In this document: piece by piece, positions 35,804-43,887 of the stretch
Numbering within the stretch: position 1 is the first letter of the stretch
Layout of the letters: every line of letters starts with the position of its first letter
NCBI GenBank assembly: GCA_900316505.1
Contig: ONDH01000029.1
Location: 1-52,039, forward strand
DNA: 52,039 nucleotides
DNA from: an uncultured Prevotellaceae bacterium
GTDB taxonomy: Bacteria > Bacteroidota > Bacteroidia > Bacteroidales > Bacteroidaceae
Direction: 5' to 3'
Translations under genes and position numbers: made by a program
Notes under the pieces: model-generated
Seen by the model: the letters and a program-made list of their open reading frames with translations, nothing else
What the model was told of the DNA's origin: nothing
Database searches by the model: none

Positions 35804-37837
35804 ATGATACACATCGAACTAAAGAAATCCTTCATTTCCAGCCCCATCGCCTTCGTCGTCAATCTGGCGCTGGTGTATTTCGCCTATGGTTTGTGCCGAT
35901 TGACTTACCTATTCGAAAACTGGTCGGTGCTGTCAGAAGGCTTCGACACGCTCTCGTTCTGGGATGCACTGAAGGGATGCTGGATGTTTGACACCTCCGC
36001 CATCCTATACACCAATATCCTTTATGCCATTCTGATGCTGGTACCGTTGCATTGGAAGGAGACAGACGGGTGGCAGATGGTGGCGAAATGGGTGTTTGTG
36101 CTGGTCAATTCGTTGGGCATCATCGCCAATCTGGCTGATGCCGTGTATTTCCAATATACGGGGCGACGCACCACCTCTTCGGTCTTTCAAGAGTTCAGCA
36201 ACGAGGGGAATATTGGCGATGTGATTGGCATCGAGCTGTGGCGACACTGGTATTTGGCACTTGTGGGCATGGTGCTGATGGCAGGACTGTGGATGCTGTA
36301 TGTGAAGCCTCATGGCAAGCTGAACCTGCGCATGCCGAAGAGGAAACTCACCTATTACGCCATCCAAACATTATGTTTCGGACTCTACATCCCCATCACC
36401 ATTGCGGGTATGCGTGGGGGAGCCACTACGGCTGTGCGCCCCATCACCATCAGCAATGCCAATCAGTATGTGAACCGACCAGCCGAGGCTGCGCTGATTC
36501 TGAACACCCCTTTCTCGATGATTCGCACCATCAACAAGAATGTGTTCTCCGACCCCAAGTTCTTTTCCCGAAACGAGCTGGACATGATTTACAGTCCTGT
36601 CCATTTCCCTACCGACAGCGGCGCGATGAAGCGGAAGAACGTGGTGGTGTTCATCATGGAGAGTTATGGCAAGGAATATATTGGGGCACTCAACGATAAC
36701 CTTAACCCTAACTCTCAGCCCTCAGCCCTCAGCCCTCAGCCCTCAACTCTAAACTCTAAACCCTCAACCCTCACCCCCTTCACTGATTCGCTGATCAGGA
36801 AGTCACTGACGTTCGACCTCACCATTGCCAATGGACGAAAGAGCATTGACGGCATGCCTTCGATTCTTTCCAGCATTCCTCGTTTCATCGAGCCGTTTTT
36901 TCTCACCCCCGCATCGCTGAATGAGGTAAGCGGTCTGGCTGGAGAATTGGGCAAGGTGGGTTATGAGTCAGCCTTTTTCCATGGTGCGGAAAACGGGTCG
37001 ATGGGGTTTGAGGCATTTGCCAAAACTACAGGGTATCGGCACTATCTGGGCAGGACTGAATACAATCAAGACAAGCGGTTCGGCGGCGACAAGGACTTCG
37101 ACGGCATGTGGGCTATCTGGGACGAGGAGTTCCTGCAGTTCTTTGCCCTGAAGATGACGGAGATGAAGGAACCGTTCATCACCTCGGTGTTCACTGCCAG
37201 TTCGCACCACCCTTATGCCGTGCCAGAACGGTATAAGGACATCTACAAGGATGAGCCAGGCGATGCCAACGTCATGCACAAGTGCATCCGCTATGTGGAC
37301 CATGCACTGCGCCTCTTCTTCCAGACGGCAGAGAAACAGCCATGGTACAAGAACACCATCTTTGTGCTTACAGCCGACCACACCAACAAGAATTCAGACC
37401 CTCGGTATCAGACAGAACTGGGCGTGTGCAGCGTGCCCATCCTCATTTTCGACCCCTCGGGCGACATCAAGCCCGAACGTCGCCACTGCATTGCCCAACA
37501 GATTGACATCATGCCGACAGTGCTGAATTATCTGGGCTATGACAAGCCTTATGTGGCATTCGGACAAGACCTGCTGAACACTCCCGACCAAGACACGTGG
37601 GCGGTGACCAACAACAACGGGATGTACCACTATGTGAAGGGCGACTACGTGCTGCTTTTCACCGAAAGTGGGCAAGCCAAGGCACTCTACAACTACAAGC
37701 AGGACTGGTACATGAAGCAGAATCTGCTGGGCAGGACCGGGGAGACGGAACAGCAGATGGAACGTGAAGTGAAAGCACTTATCCAGTCCTACATGGAGCG
37801 GATGACCGAAGACCGTCTGACATGGAAGGAAAAATAG
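35804..37837 (+). CDS. LTA-synthase-like membrane sulfatase-fold protein
   Basis: 677 aa. About five membrane segments occupy residues 10-205, and an extracytoplasmic alkaline-phosphatase/sulfatase-fold domain follows (about 275-640). Metal and catalytic motifs are VVFIMESYGKEYIG (Glu), GRKSIDGMPSILSS (the nucleophile position has Ser) and FVLTADHTNKN. LtaS/OpgB-family enzymes transfer phosphoglycerol or phosphoethanolamine from a phospholipid to a glycan. Since Bacteroidota lack lipoteichoic acid, the acceptor here is probably another surface glycan or lipid. A repeat-coded insert (about residues 303-326, STLNSKPSTLTP) sits just after the first catalytic motif. The stop overlaps the next open frame. 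Confidence 0.88.
   Translation: MIHIELKKSFISSPIAFVVNLALVYFAYGLCRLTYLFENWSVLSEGFDTLSFWDALKGCWMFDTSAILYTNILYAILMLVPLHWKETDGWQMVAKWVFVLVNSLGIIANLADAVYFQYTGRRTTSSVFQEFSNEGNIGDVIGIELWRHWYLALVGMVLMAGLWMLYVKPHGKLNLRMPKRKLTYYAIQTLCFGLYIPITIAGMRGGATTAVRPITISNANQYVNRPAEAALILNTPFSMIRTINKNVFSDPKFFSRNELDMIYSPVHFPTDSGAMKRKNVVVFIMESYGKEYIGALNDNLNPNSQPSALSPQPSTLNSKPSTLTPFTDSLIRKSLTFDLTIANGRKSIDGMPSILSSIPRFIEPFFLTPASLNEVSGLAGELGKVGYESAFFHGAENGSMGFEAFAKTTGYRHYLGRTEYNQDKRFGGDKDFDGMWAIWDEEFLQFFALKMTEMKEPFITSVFTASSHHPYAVPERYKDIYKDEPGDANVMHKCIRYVDHALRLFFQTAEKQPWYKNTIFVLTADHTNKNSDPRYQTELGVCSVPILIFDPSGDIKPERRHCIAQQIDIMPTVLNYLGYDKPYVAFGQDLLNTPDQDTWAVTNNNGMYHYVKGDYVLLFTESGQAKALYNYKQDWYMKQNLLGRTGETEQQMEREVKALIQSYMERMTEDRLTWKEK
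36711..36778 (+). repeat. Heptamer repeat inside a coding sequence (3)
   Basis: CTCAGCC, CTCAACT and CTCTAAA heptamers in the LTA-synthase-like gene encode SQPSALSPQPSTLNSKPSTL. The insert lies about 20 residues after the metal-binding MESYGKE motif and preserves the frame. Confidence 0.9.
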
Positions 37838-37848
37838 AGCATCCACGC

Positions 37849-38853
37849 ATGAAAACGCGCAACCACGCATTCGACCTCCTGTGCGGACTCTGCATTCTGC
37901 GCATGATTCTGCTGCACGTCATGGGTATGTGCGGCTATCGTGGTGAGTTCTGGTTCACGAAGGTAATGGCATGGTCGTTCTTTTTCATGTCTTTCTTCTT
38001 TTTCAAGGCAGGATATTTCAACAAGGGAGTCTCCACCCCCACATGGACATATCTGAAAGACCGCGTGAAGCGGTTGCTGGTGCCCTATGCCGCATGGGGC
38101 ATCATCGGCAGCATCGTGTTCTTTGGTTTCCTGCTGGTGTTCCCCGACAATTTCCAGAGATATTATAAGATTCTGCGCTGGTCACACCTTTGGGAAGACA
38201 GTCATGTGTGGGGCAACCCACCGCTGTGGTTCCTTTTCTCTTTCTTCATGTCCTATGTGCTGGTGCATTTCCTCAACAAAGTGAAGCACCTGCGTTGGGT
38301 GGCTGTCGCCTTTCCCTTTGTCAGTTACTACCTGTGGACACAGCACAACCCCTTGTTGATGAGCCTTGACAACCTGTTTGCCGGTGTGTTCTTCTTCTAT
38401 CTCGGTAGGGGATGGCGATGGCTGCAGAGCCGCGTGCCGAGGGGGTGGCTCATTATCCTGAGCCTATTGCTCATAGCCGAGTTTGTGGTGGGCAACCGCA
38501 TGTGGCACGGAGAATATGACATGAGTCTCAACAAGTTCGTGCAGAACCCATGGGGAGCAGGCATCAACACCCTCTGCGCCTTGGTGGGGATATCGGGACT
38601 CCTCTTGGCACTGCCCCTGAAGCGCACGCCGTTTGTTGGCTTCATCGGAGAGCACTCCATGGTGTTTTTCGTTGCGCACTACCCCCTCCTTTTCCTCTAT
38701 GCTTTCACCCACATCGCCTTCCATCATTCCGTAGCCAACCATTGGGAGGATGTCATCCTGATGATGCTGTTTGTGCTCGTCAGTTGTGCTTGGCTCACGC
38801 CCTATGTGGAGAAAGTTCCGTGGCTGAGTGGACGATGGAAGAAAAAGAATTAG
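37849..38853 (+). CDS. Membrane acyltransferase (acyltransferase-3 family), paralog 1
   Basis: 334 aa with about ten membrane segments. It resembles fucose-4-O-acetylase-like acyltransferases that O-acylate surface sugars. The start at 37849 (MKTRNHAFDLLCGLCILRMILLH) is set by alignment with the neighbouring paralog; the in-frame ATG at 37822 lies inside the end of the preceding gene. The His after the first helix (MILLHVMG) is the usual catalytic candidate. It is about 55-60% identical to the next gene by eye. It starts 11 nt after the LTA-synthase-like stop, suggesting an operon. Confidence 0.87.
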   Translation: MKTRNHAFDLLCGLCILRMILLHVMGMCGYRGEFWFTKVMAWSFFFMSFFFFKAGYFNKGVSTPTWTYLKDRVKRLLVPYAAWGIIGSIVFFGFLLVFPDNFQRYYKILRWSHLWEDSHVWGNPPLWFLFSFFMSYVLVHFLNKVKHLRWVAVAFPFVSYYLWTQHNPLLMSLDNLFAGVFFFYLGRGWRWLQSRVPRGWLIILSLLLIAEFVVGNRMWHGEYDMSLNKFVQNPWGAGINTLCALVGISGLLLALPLKRTPFVGFIGEHSMVFFVAHYPLLFLYAFTHIAFHHSVANHWEDVILMMLFVLVSCAWLTPYVEKVPWLSGRWKKKN

Positions 38854-38876
38854 GTATACTTTTTCTTGCATCGGGG

Positions 38877-38942
38877 GATGGAAGTAGCATTCTGCGAGGC
38901 AAGGAAACGAAGCCGACGCAAAATGCGAACGGACATCGGGGG
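38877..38942. repeat. REP-like repeat after acyltransferase paralog 1
   Basis: The stretch from GATGGAAGTAGCATTCTGC to CATCGGGGG recurs at 40096-40157 after paralog 2. GCATTCTGC (38887-38895) and GCAAAATGC (38918-38926) can pair into a hairpin, so it may be a 3-prime mRNA element or terminator. Confidence 0.7.
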
Positions 38943-39053
38943 AGGATGGAAGAAAAAAGCGAGTGAGGCTGCAACAAAAGCGGTGGTAACTTAAATTTTT
39001 CACTTTTCAAGCACGCTTGAAAAACATTTTCCACCTTTTTGTCATTTTGTCAT

Positions 39054-39084
39054 TTTGTCATTTTCTCATTTTTCCCTACCTTTG
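39054..39084 (+). promoter_or_regulatory. Promoter of acyltransferase paralog 2, near-leaderless
   Basis: TTTG (39054-39057), 19 bp, TACCTTTG (39077-39084) is a perfect consensus. The ATG at 39090 is only 5 nt past the -7 box, so the mRNA would start at or within a few bases of the start codon. Three GTCATTTT octamers form the upstream part. Confidence 0.75.
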
Positions 39085-39089
39085 CATCC

Positions 39090-40106
39090 ATGAAAGAACG
39101 CAACCATACATTTGACTTTCTGTGCGGCATCTGCATCATCCGCATGATACTGCTGCACATCATTACTTTCTGCGGTCACAAGGATGATGACTGGTGGACA
39201 GAAGTGATGGCTTGGTCGTTCTTCTTCATGTGCTTCTTCTTTTTCAAGGCAGGCTACTTCAACAAGACCGTTTCTGGCGACACTGGGGCATACATCAAGG
39301 ACAAAGCCAAGCGGCTACTCATCCCCTATGTATCATGGGGCTTGATTGGATGGGTGGTGTATGCCTTCTATCTTCCCTTCGAAATCAAACGCTACCACCA
39401 CCCCATCGAGCCTATGGAATGGAGCCACCTATGGAAGACCAGTGCCGTATGGGGCAACGAACCCATGTGGTTCCTATTCTCCTTCTTTGCCTCCTATGTA
39501 TTAGTACACTTCATCAAGAAAATACACATCGTCAAGCCCATATCCGTGTTCCAGACGGTTGTTGTGCTCGCCTGCCCCCTGCTCAGCTACTGGATGTGGA
39601 AACTGGACAATCCGCTGCCGATGAGTCTCAGCAACGTATTCATGGGTGTATTCTTTTTCAACATGGGGCGCACATGGCGGTGGTTGATAGAACGGATGGG
39701 ACGGAACTTCACGCTTGTCGTGTCGTCTGTGCTGATTGCAGCATTTATCGTGCTAAACATCGTGTGGCACGGAGAATACATCATGCACTCCAACCGTTTC
39801 AACGGCAACGAACTGGCAGCCTTTGTCAACACCATCATCATCCTGCTGGGGCTCTCTGGTTTCCTGCTGAAATGGCCATTGCCACGAGTGCCTGGCATCA
39901 ACTACATCGGACAGCACTCCATGGTCTTTTTCGTGGCGCACTACCCCATTCTCCAGTTCTACCGATTCACCCACATCGTCTTCGGACACAGCATTTACGG
40001 TCACTGGGACGACATCATCGTCCTCCTGTTCTTCGTCTTCGCCATCTGCACTTGGCTCGTCCCCTACGTCGAGAAAGTGCCATGGCTGTCAGGACGATGG
40101 AAGTAG
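39090..40106 (+). CDS. Membrane acyltransferase (acyltransferase-3 family), paralog 2
   Basis: 338 aa with about ten membrane segments, closely similar to the preceding gene along its whole length (WSFFFMxFFFFKAGYFNK, WFLFSFFxSYVLVHF, GEHSMVFFVAHYP-type motifs, and the ending EKVPWLSGRWK). It is probably an O-acetyltransferase for surface glycans. The start MKERNHTFDFLCGICIIR aligns with paralog 1. It has its own promoter, unlike paralog 1, so the copies may be expressed differently. Confidence 0.88.
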   Translation: MKERNHTFDFLCGICIIRMILLHIITFCGHKDDDWWTEVMAWSFFFMCFFFFKAGYFNKTVSGDTGAYIKDKAKRLLIPYVSWGLIGWVVYAFYLPFEIKRYHHPIEPMEWSHLWKTSAVWGNEPMWFLFSFFASYVLVHFIKKIHIVKPISVFQTVVVLACPLLSYWMWKLDNPLPMSLSNVFMGVFFFNMGRTWRWLIERMGRNFTLVVSSVLIAAFIVLNIVWHGEYIMHSNRFNGNELAAFVNTIIILLGLSGFLLKWPLPRVPGINYIGQHSMVFFVAHYPILQFYRFTHIVFGHSIYGHWDDIIVLLFFVFAICTWLVPYVEKVPWLSGRWK

Positions 40107-40157
40107 CATTCTGCAAAGAAACGAAGCCGACGTAAAATGCGAACGAACATCGGGGGG
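40096..40157. repeat. REP-like repeat after acyltransferase paralog 2
   Basis: Second copy of the 38877-38942 unit. It overlaps the last three codons and stop of the gene, then runs to CATCGGGGG. Confidence 0.7.
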
Positions 40158-40219
40158 GACAATAGGCGAAGCAAACAATGAAAAGAATGAGGAATTGAAT
40201 CTGTCAACTGTCAACTATC

Positions 40220-41128
40220 ATGTCTATAGCCTACCTCATATCAGCCCACACTGATGCGCCTCAACTCAAGAGGCTCATCGATGCCCTGCATAGCGACGCG
40301 CAGTTCTTTGTGCATGTGGACAGGAAATCTGACATCAGAGCCTTCACCACTCTCTTGCAAGGGGAAAACATCCACTTTGTGGACAACCGCATCGATGTCA
40401 TTTGGGGCACCATCCGACAGGTGGAAGACCAGATGGCACTCATGCAGGCTGTGCTCAACTACCCAATGAAGTTCGACCGCATCTTCTTCCTCTCAGGGCT
40501 GGACTATCCCTTGTGGAGCAACGACCACATCACTTCATGGTTGGAAGCACATCCTGACCAAGAATTCATGGCTGGCTACTGCATGGACACCGATGTCCTC
40601 CCCAACGACCAACGGCAACTCTACCAAGTGGCACGTCCCTTCTGCCACATCCATTGGCTGAACCGTCGGTGGAATGAGCGTCTACGTGTCTTGTGCCGCA
40701 AGATAAAGAAATGGACTGGAGTCCGAAAGCCCCTCTTCTTCACCGTGAATGGCGAGCGCTGGCATCTCTATAAAGGAGCCGACTGGTGGTGCGTGTCGCA
40801 AGGGCTGCTCAACCACATCTACGAAGTCTATACGCGCACCCCCGAAGTGCGCCGCTACTTTGCCGACTCCTTCGCCCCCTCCGAGACCCTGCCCCAAACC
40901 ATCGCCTTCAACAGTCCCCGATGGGCATCCAAGTGCATCCTCCATCAGGGCAGTTATCCTGGACTCACCACCCTCACCCCTCTCCATTGCATCGTCTATG
41001 ACCCCGTCATCAAGGTGATGGACGAAACCGACTACCCCATGCTGATGGCAAGCGGCAAGATGTTCGCCCGCAAGTTCGTCAGCGGAAAAAGTGACCAACT
41101 CATTCAAATGCTCCATGCAAGAAACTAA
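40220..41128 (+). CDS. GT14-type (core-2/I-branching) glycosyltransferase
   Basis: 302 aa. It begins SIAYLISAHTDAPQLKRLIDAL and contains FFVHVDRKSD, FFLSGLDYPLW and a central KGADWWCVSQG segment, the pattern of the core-2/I-branching beta-1,6-N-acetylglucosaminyltransferase-like family (PF02485). It is cytoplasmic or peripheral, with no membrane segment. In this context it probably adds a sugar to a surface polysaccharide. The start codon follows TCAACTG heptamers. The end overlaps the next gene by 14 nt. Confidence 0.85.
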   Translation: MSIAYLISAHTDAPQLKRLIDALHSDAQFFVHVDRKSDIRAFTTLLQGENIHFVDNRIDVIWGTIRQVEDQMALMQAVLNYPMKFDRIFFLSGLDYPLWSNDHITSWLEAHPDQEFMAGYCMDTDVLPNDQRQLYQVARPFCHIHWLNRRWNERLRVLCRKIKKWTGVRKPLFFTVNGERWHLYKGADWWCVSQGLLNHIYEVYTRTPEVRRYFADSFAPSETLPQTIAFNSPRWASKCILHQGSYPGLTTLTPLHCIVYDPVIKVMDETDYPMLMASGKMFARKFVSGKSDQLIQMLHARN

Positions 41129-42179
41129 AACACCAAGACTCCAATGGCTCGACGCCATGCGAGGCTTCACCATGATACTCGTCGTCGCCTACCACGTAGC
41201 GCAGACAGGGTTCGCAGAGTCGGAAAAGCTCTCCGCCTCCCTTCCCTTCCTCGTGCTCTTCCGTATGCCCCTCTTCTTCTTCGTCAGCGGCTTTTTGGCA
41301 TATAAGGCATCATGGCTCTGGACACCCCAGAGCTTCGCCACCCTCACATGGAAGAAAATCAAGGTGCAGGTGCTCCCCACCCTCGTGTTCCTCGGCATCT
41401 TCCTTGTGCTCCGCACCAACTATCCCTTCGACGAAGGCTTCATGCGCGCCATGCAGACACCCACCAAATTCGGCTATTGGTTCACATGGGTACTCCTCCA
41501 GATGTTCCTCATCTACTACCTTGTCGCAGCCATCTTCCAGCGCTTCGGCAAACGCGCCGAGCACACCGCCATCATCCTCTTGTGGGTCATCAGCCTTGCC
41601 GCCTCCGTCACCCTCTACATGCCACAGACCTTGGGCAAGTGGTACAAGACCGACTTCATGATGTACAGTTCCTTCTACGAGACACTCAAATTCATGCACT
41701 TCTTCCTGCTTGGCAACATCGCCCACCGCTATTGGCAGAGCGTCCAGCGCCTTTTCGACGCCAAGGGCTTCTTCCTCATCACTGTCCTGCTCGCCTTCTT
41801 CTGCTGTGCCGACATCTTCAAGTGGCACTTCATCAAGCACGAATGGACTATCATGCCCAAGACACTCGCCATGTACACCCTCATGCTCATCGTTGTCATG
41901 TATTTCCGCAACCACCAAGACCGCTTCACCCGACAGACCAGAATCGGGCGCGGACTGCAATATGTCGGCACCCGCACCCTCGACGTCTATCTCCTCCATT
42001 TCATACTCCTTCCCCAACTCCCCGAAGTGGGCAAGTGGCTCGACGCCCACCATCCCAACTTCGTTCTCGACATAGTCCTCGCCGTCGGCACCGCACTCGT
42101 CATCATCGCCTTCTGCCTCCTCATCTCAGAAATCCTCCGCATGAGCCCCTTCCTCAAGAAATATTTGTTCGGGCGATAA
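41115..42179 (+). CDS. Membrane acyltransferase (acyltransferase-3 family), third copy
   Basis: 354 aa with about ten membrane segments. LDAMRGFTMILVVAYHVAQ matches the first helix and its catalytic-type His, and FRMPLFFFVSGFLAYKA is diagnostic. It is a different subfamily from the two paralogs upstream (longer loops, LQWLDAMRG opening). ATG 41115 is preferred; a GTG at 41091 is possible. It overlaps the GT14 gene, indicating coupled expression. Probable role: O-acetylation of the glycan built by neighbouring enzymes. Confidence 0.87.
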   Translation: MQETKTPRLQWLDAMRGFTMILVVAYHVAQTGFAESEKLSASLPFLVLFRMPLFFFVSGFLAYKASWLWTPQSFATLTWKKIKVQVLPTLVFLGIFLVLRTNYPFDEGFMRAMQTPTKFGYWFTWVLLQMFLIYYLVAAIFQRFGKRAEHTAIILLWVISLAASVTLYMPQTLGKWYKTDFMMYSSFYETLKFMHFFLLGNIAHRYWQSVQRLFDAKGFFLITVLLAFFCCADIFKWHFIKHEWTIMPKTLAMYTLMLIVVMYFRNHQDRFTRQTRIGRGLQYVGTRTLDVYLLHFILLPQLPEVGKWLDAHHPNFVLDIVLAVGTALVIIAFCLLISEILRMSPFLKKYLFGR

Positions 42180-42237
42180 CTCTAAACCCTCAACTCTAAA
42201 CCCTCAACTCTAAACTCTAAACCCTCAACTCTAAACT
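42179..42237. repeat. CTCTAAA/CCCTCAA heptamer array
   Basis: About eight 7-bp units (ACTCTAA, ACCCTCA alternating) fill the spacer between the acyltransferase stop and the ATG at 42242. Confidence 0.85.
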
Positions 42238-42241
42238 AAAA

Positions 42242-43258
42242 ATGCCCCCTTCCAACATCGACGTATCTGTCCTCATCCTATTCTTCAACCGTCCCGACTT
42301 TCTCCAAAAAGTCTTCGACGAAGTCAAGAAAGCACGTCCAGCACGCCTGTTCCTCTATCAGGACGGACCACGTGGACCGCACGACATGGAGCGTATCCTC
42401 CAATGCCGTCAAGTTGTTGCCGACATTGACTGGGAATGCGAAGTCCACCAACTATACCAAGAAAAGAACTATGGGTGCGACCCCTCCGAATACCTCTCCC
42501 AGAAATGGGCATTCTCCATCACCGACCGTTGCATCGTACTCGAAGACGATGACGTGCCTTCCCAGTCCTTCTTCCCCTTCTGCAAGGAACTGCTCGACCG
42601 CTATGCCGATGACGAGCGCATCGGCATGATAGCAGGTTTCAACAGCGACGAGGTCACCCCCGACGTGCCCGACGACTACTTCTTCACCACCGTTTTCAGC
42701 ATCTGGGGATGGGCAAGCTGGCGACGCGTCATCGACCAATGGGATAGCCACTACACATTCCTCGACGACTCTTACGCCATGCGCCAAGTGAACGACCTGT
42801 GGAAACTGCGCCGCTATCGCCCCCATCTGCTCGACATGTGCCGCCACCACCGCGACTCTGGAAAAGAATACTACGAGACCATCTTCCTCATGAGCCTCGT
42901 GCTCAACCACCAGCTCGCCATCATGCCCACACGCAACCTTGTCAACAACCTTGGCGCCACGCCCGACAGCACCCACTATGCCGCCAACCTCAACACCATC
43001 CCAGCCCGTCTGCGCCGCATGTACACCATGCAGCGTCACGACCTCCAGTTTCCCTTACGCCATCCAACCCACGTGGTTGAAAACATCTCCTTCAAGGAGC
43101 ACGTCTATCGCACCAACGCATGGGGACACCCTTGGCTGAAGGTGGGGCGCTCACTGGAAGAGCTTTTCAACAATCTCCGCTACGGAAACTTCAAACAGAT
43201 TGGACAAGCCATGCGCAACCGCTGGCACATCCTCTCAGGCACGAACCGGTACAAATAA
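42242..43258 (+). CDS. GT-A fold (GT2-like) glycosyltransferase
   Basis: 338 aa. The N-terminus VSVLILFFNRPDFLQKVFDE, the acidic metal motif VLEDDDVPS (about 98-106) and TVFSIWGWASWRRV indicate a GT-A nucleotide-sugar transferase of the type often found in capsule and O-antigen clusters. No membrane segment is seen. It is the last gene of the envelope block, and the donor and acceptor cannot be read from sequence. Confidence 0.85.
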   Translation: MPPSNIDVSVLILFFNRPDFLQKVFDEVKKARPARLFLYQDGPRGPHDMERILQCRQVVADIDWECEVHQLYQEKNYGCDPSEYLSQKWAFSITDRCIVLEDDDVPSQSFFPFCKELLDRYADDERIGMIAGFNSDEVTPDVPDDYFFTTVFSIWGWASWRRVIDQWDSHYTFLDDSYAMRQVNDLWKLRRYRPHLLDMCRHHRDSGKEYYETIFLMSLVLNHQLAIMPTRNLVNNLGATPDSTHYAANLNTIPARLRRMYTMQRHDLQFPLRHPTHVVENISFKEHVYRTNAWGHPWLKVGRSLEELFNNLRYGNFKQIGQAMRNRWHILSGTNRYK

Positions 43259-43291
43259 AAGCCAGCAGCACAACCGATTTTAAACACAGAT

Positions 43292-43322
43292 AAAAGTGGC
43301 TGTCAGAGGGGGAAAAAGGGGG
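43292..43322. repeat. Left 31-bp inverted repeat of accessory segment
   Basis: It begins AAAAGTGGCTGTCAGA and ends in AAAAAGGGGG. Its reverse complement is at 46672-46702 with one mismatch. After the arm both sides continue toward TGAAAA, the right side with an extra CGAAAAGGGG. Confidence 0.85.
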
Positions 43323-43621
43323 TGAAAAACATGCAAGTGATGAGGCTTGCGGAGGTGTTTTTGCTGGCGACGAACTAAAATCTCAAAATCACCAGCAACG
43401 CGGATTAGTGAAATAAGAACTACATCGCTGAAGTGCCGTTTATACAAATTTACTTGGTTAATATGAACTTTATCATATTAACAAATGTTTGAGTTAAATA
43501 ATATAGACTTCTTCAACTTGTTTATGCTTCCTCGCGCGTACATTTATTTTATTTAAAGGGCGGGGACGACAGCCCCTGACCGAATCCCCGAAAGACCCAT
43601 TTAAGCACCCCTTTAAGGTCT

Positions 43622-43755
43622 ATTGGTGAGACCCAACGCGGAGAATGGGTAAGACCCAACGCGGTGTGTTGGTGAGACCCGACCCGGTGTATGGGTGAGA
43701 CCCTTTGCGGTGTATGGGTGAGACCCTTACACCTGTATTGGTGAAACCCCGTGAG
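43622..43755. repeat. 23-bp tandem repeat (5 full units and a partial)
   Basis: Units of form ATGGGTGAGACCCAACGCGG plus three bases start at 43622, 43645, 43668, 43691 and 43714; a partial unit starts at 43737. GGTGAGACCC is the constant core. The period is not a multiple of three, which argues against a coding role. Confidence 0.9.
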
Positions 43756-43759
43756 GCTG

Positions 43760-43887
43760 CTGAAATATTATCCAAAGAGGCTCAGAAATGGATAATATTA
43801 TCCAAAACGGAGACGAGTTGGATAATTTTATCCGAAATGAAGCCCAAATGGATAATATTATCCAAAATGGAGCGGATTTGGATATCC
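43760..43887. promoter_or_regulatory. Array of five dyads at 30-bp spacing
   Basis: GGATAATATTATCC is a perfect 14-bp palindrome at 43790-43803 and 43850-43863, with a one-base variant at 43820-43833, a half-degenerate copy at 43760-43773 and a short GGATATCC at 43880-43887. Thirty bp is close to three helical turns, so a bound protein would sit on one face of the DNA. Candidate operator array. Confidence 0.6.

Noticed and set aside
39194..40135. 313-codon frame overlapping acyltransferase paralog 2
   Set aside because: Same-strand alternate frame with His/Arg/Gln-rich translation; the other frame aligns to a paralog and has membrane helices.
41312..42199. 295-codon frame overlapping the third acyltransferase, and a 247-codon frame opposite it
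   Set aside because: Compositional shadows of a high-GC coding region; no domain is seen in either.
43622..43887. Possible CRISPR array
   Set aside because: The 23-bp units are directly adjacent with no unique spacers, and the 30-bp units vary only slightly; no cas genes are near.
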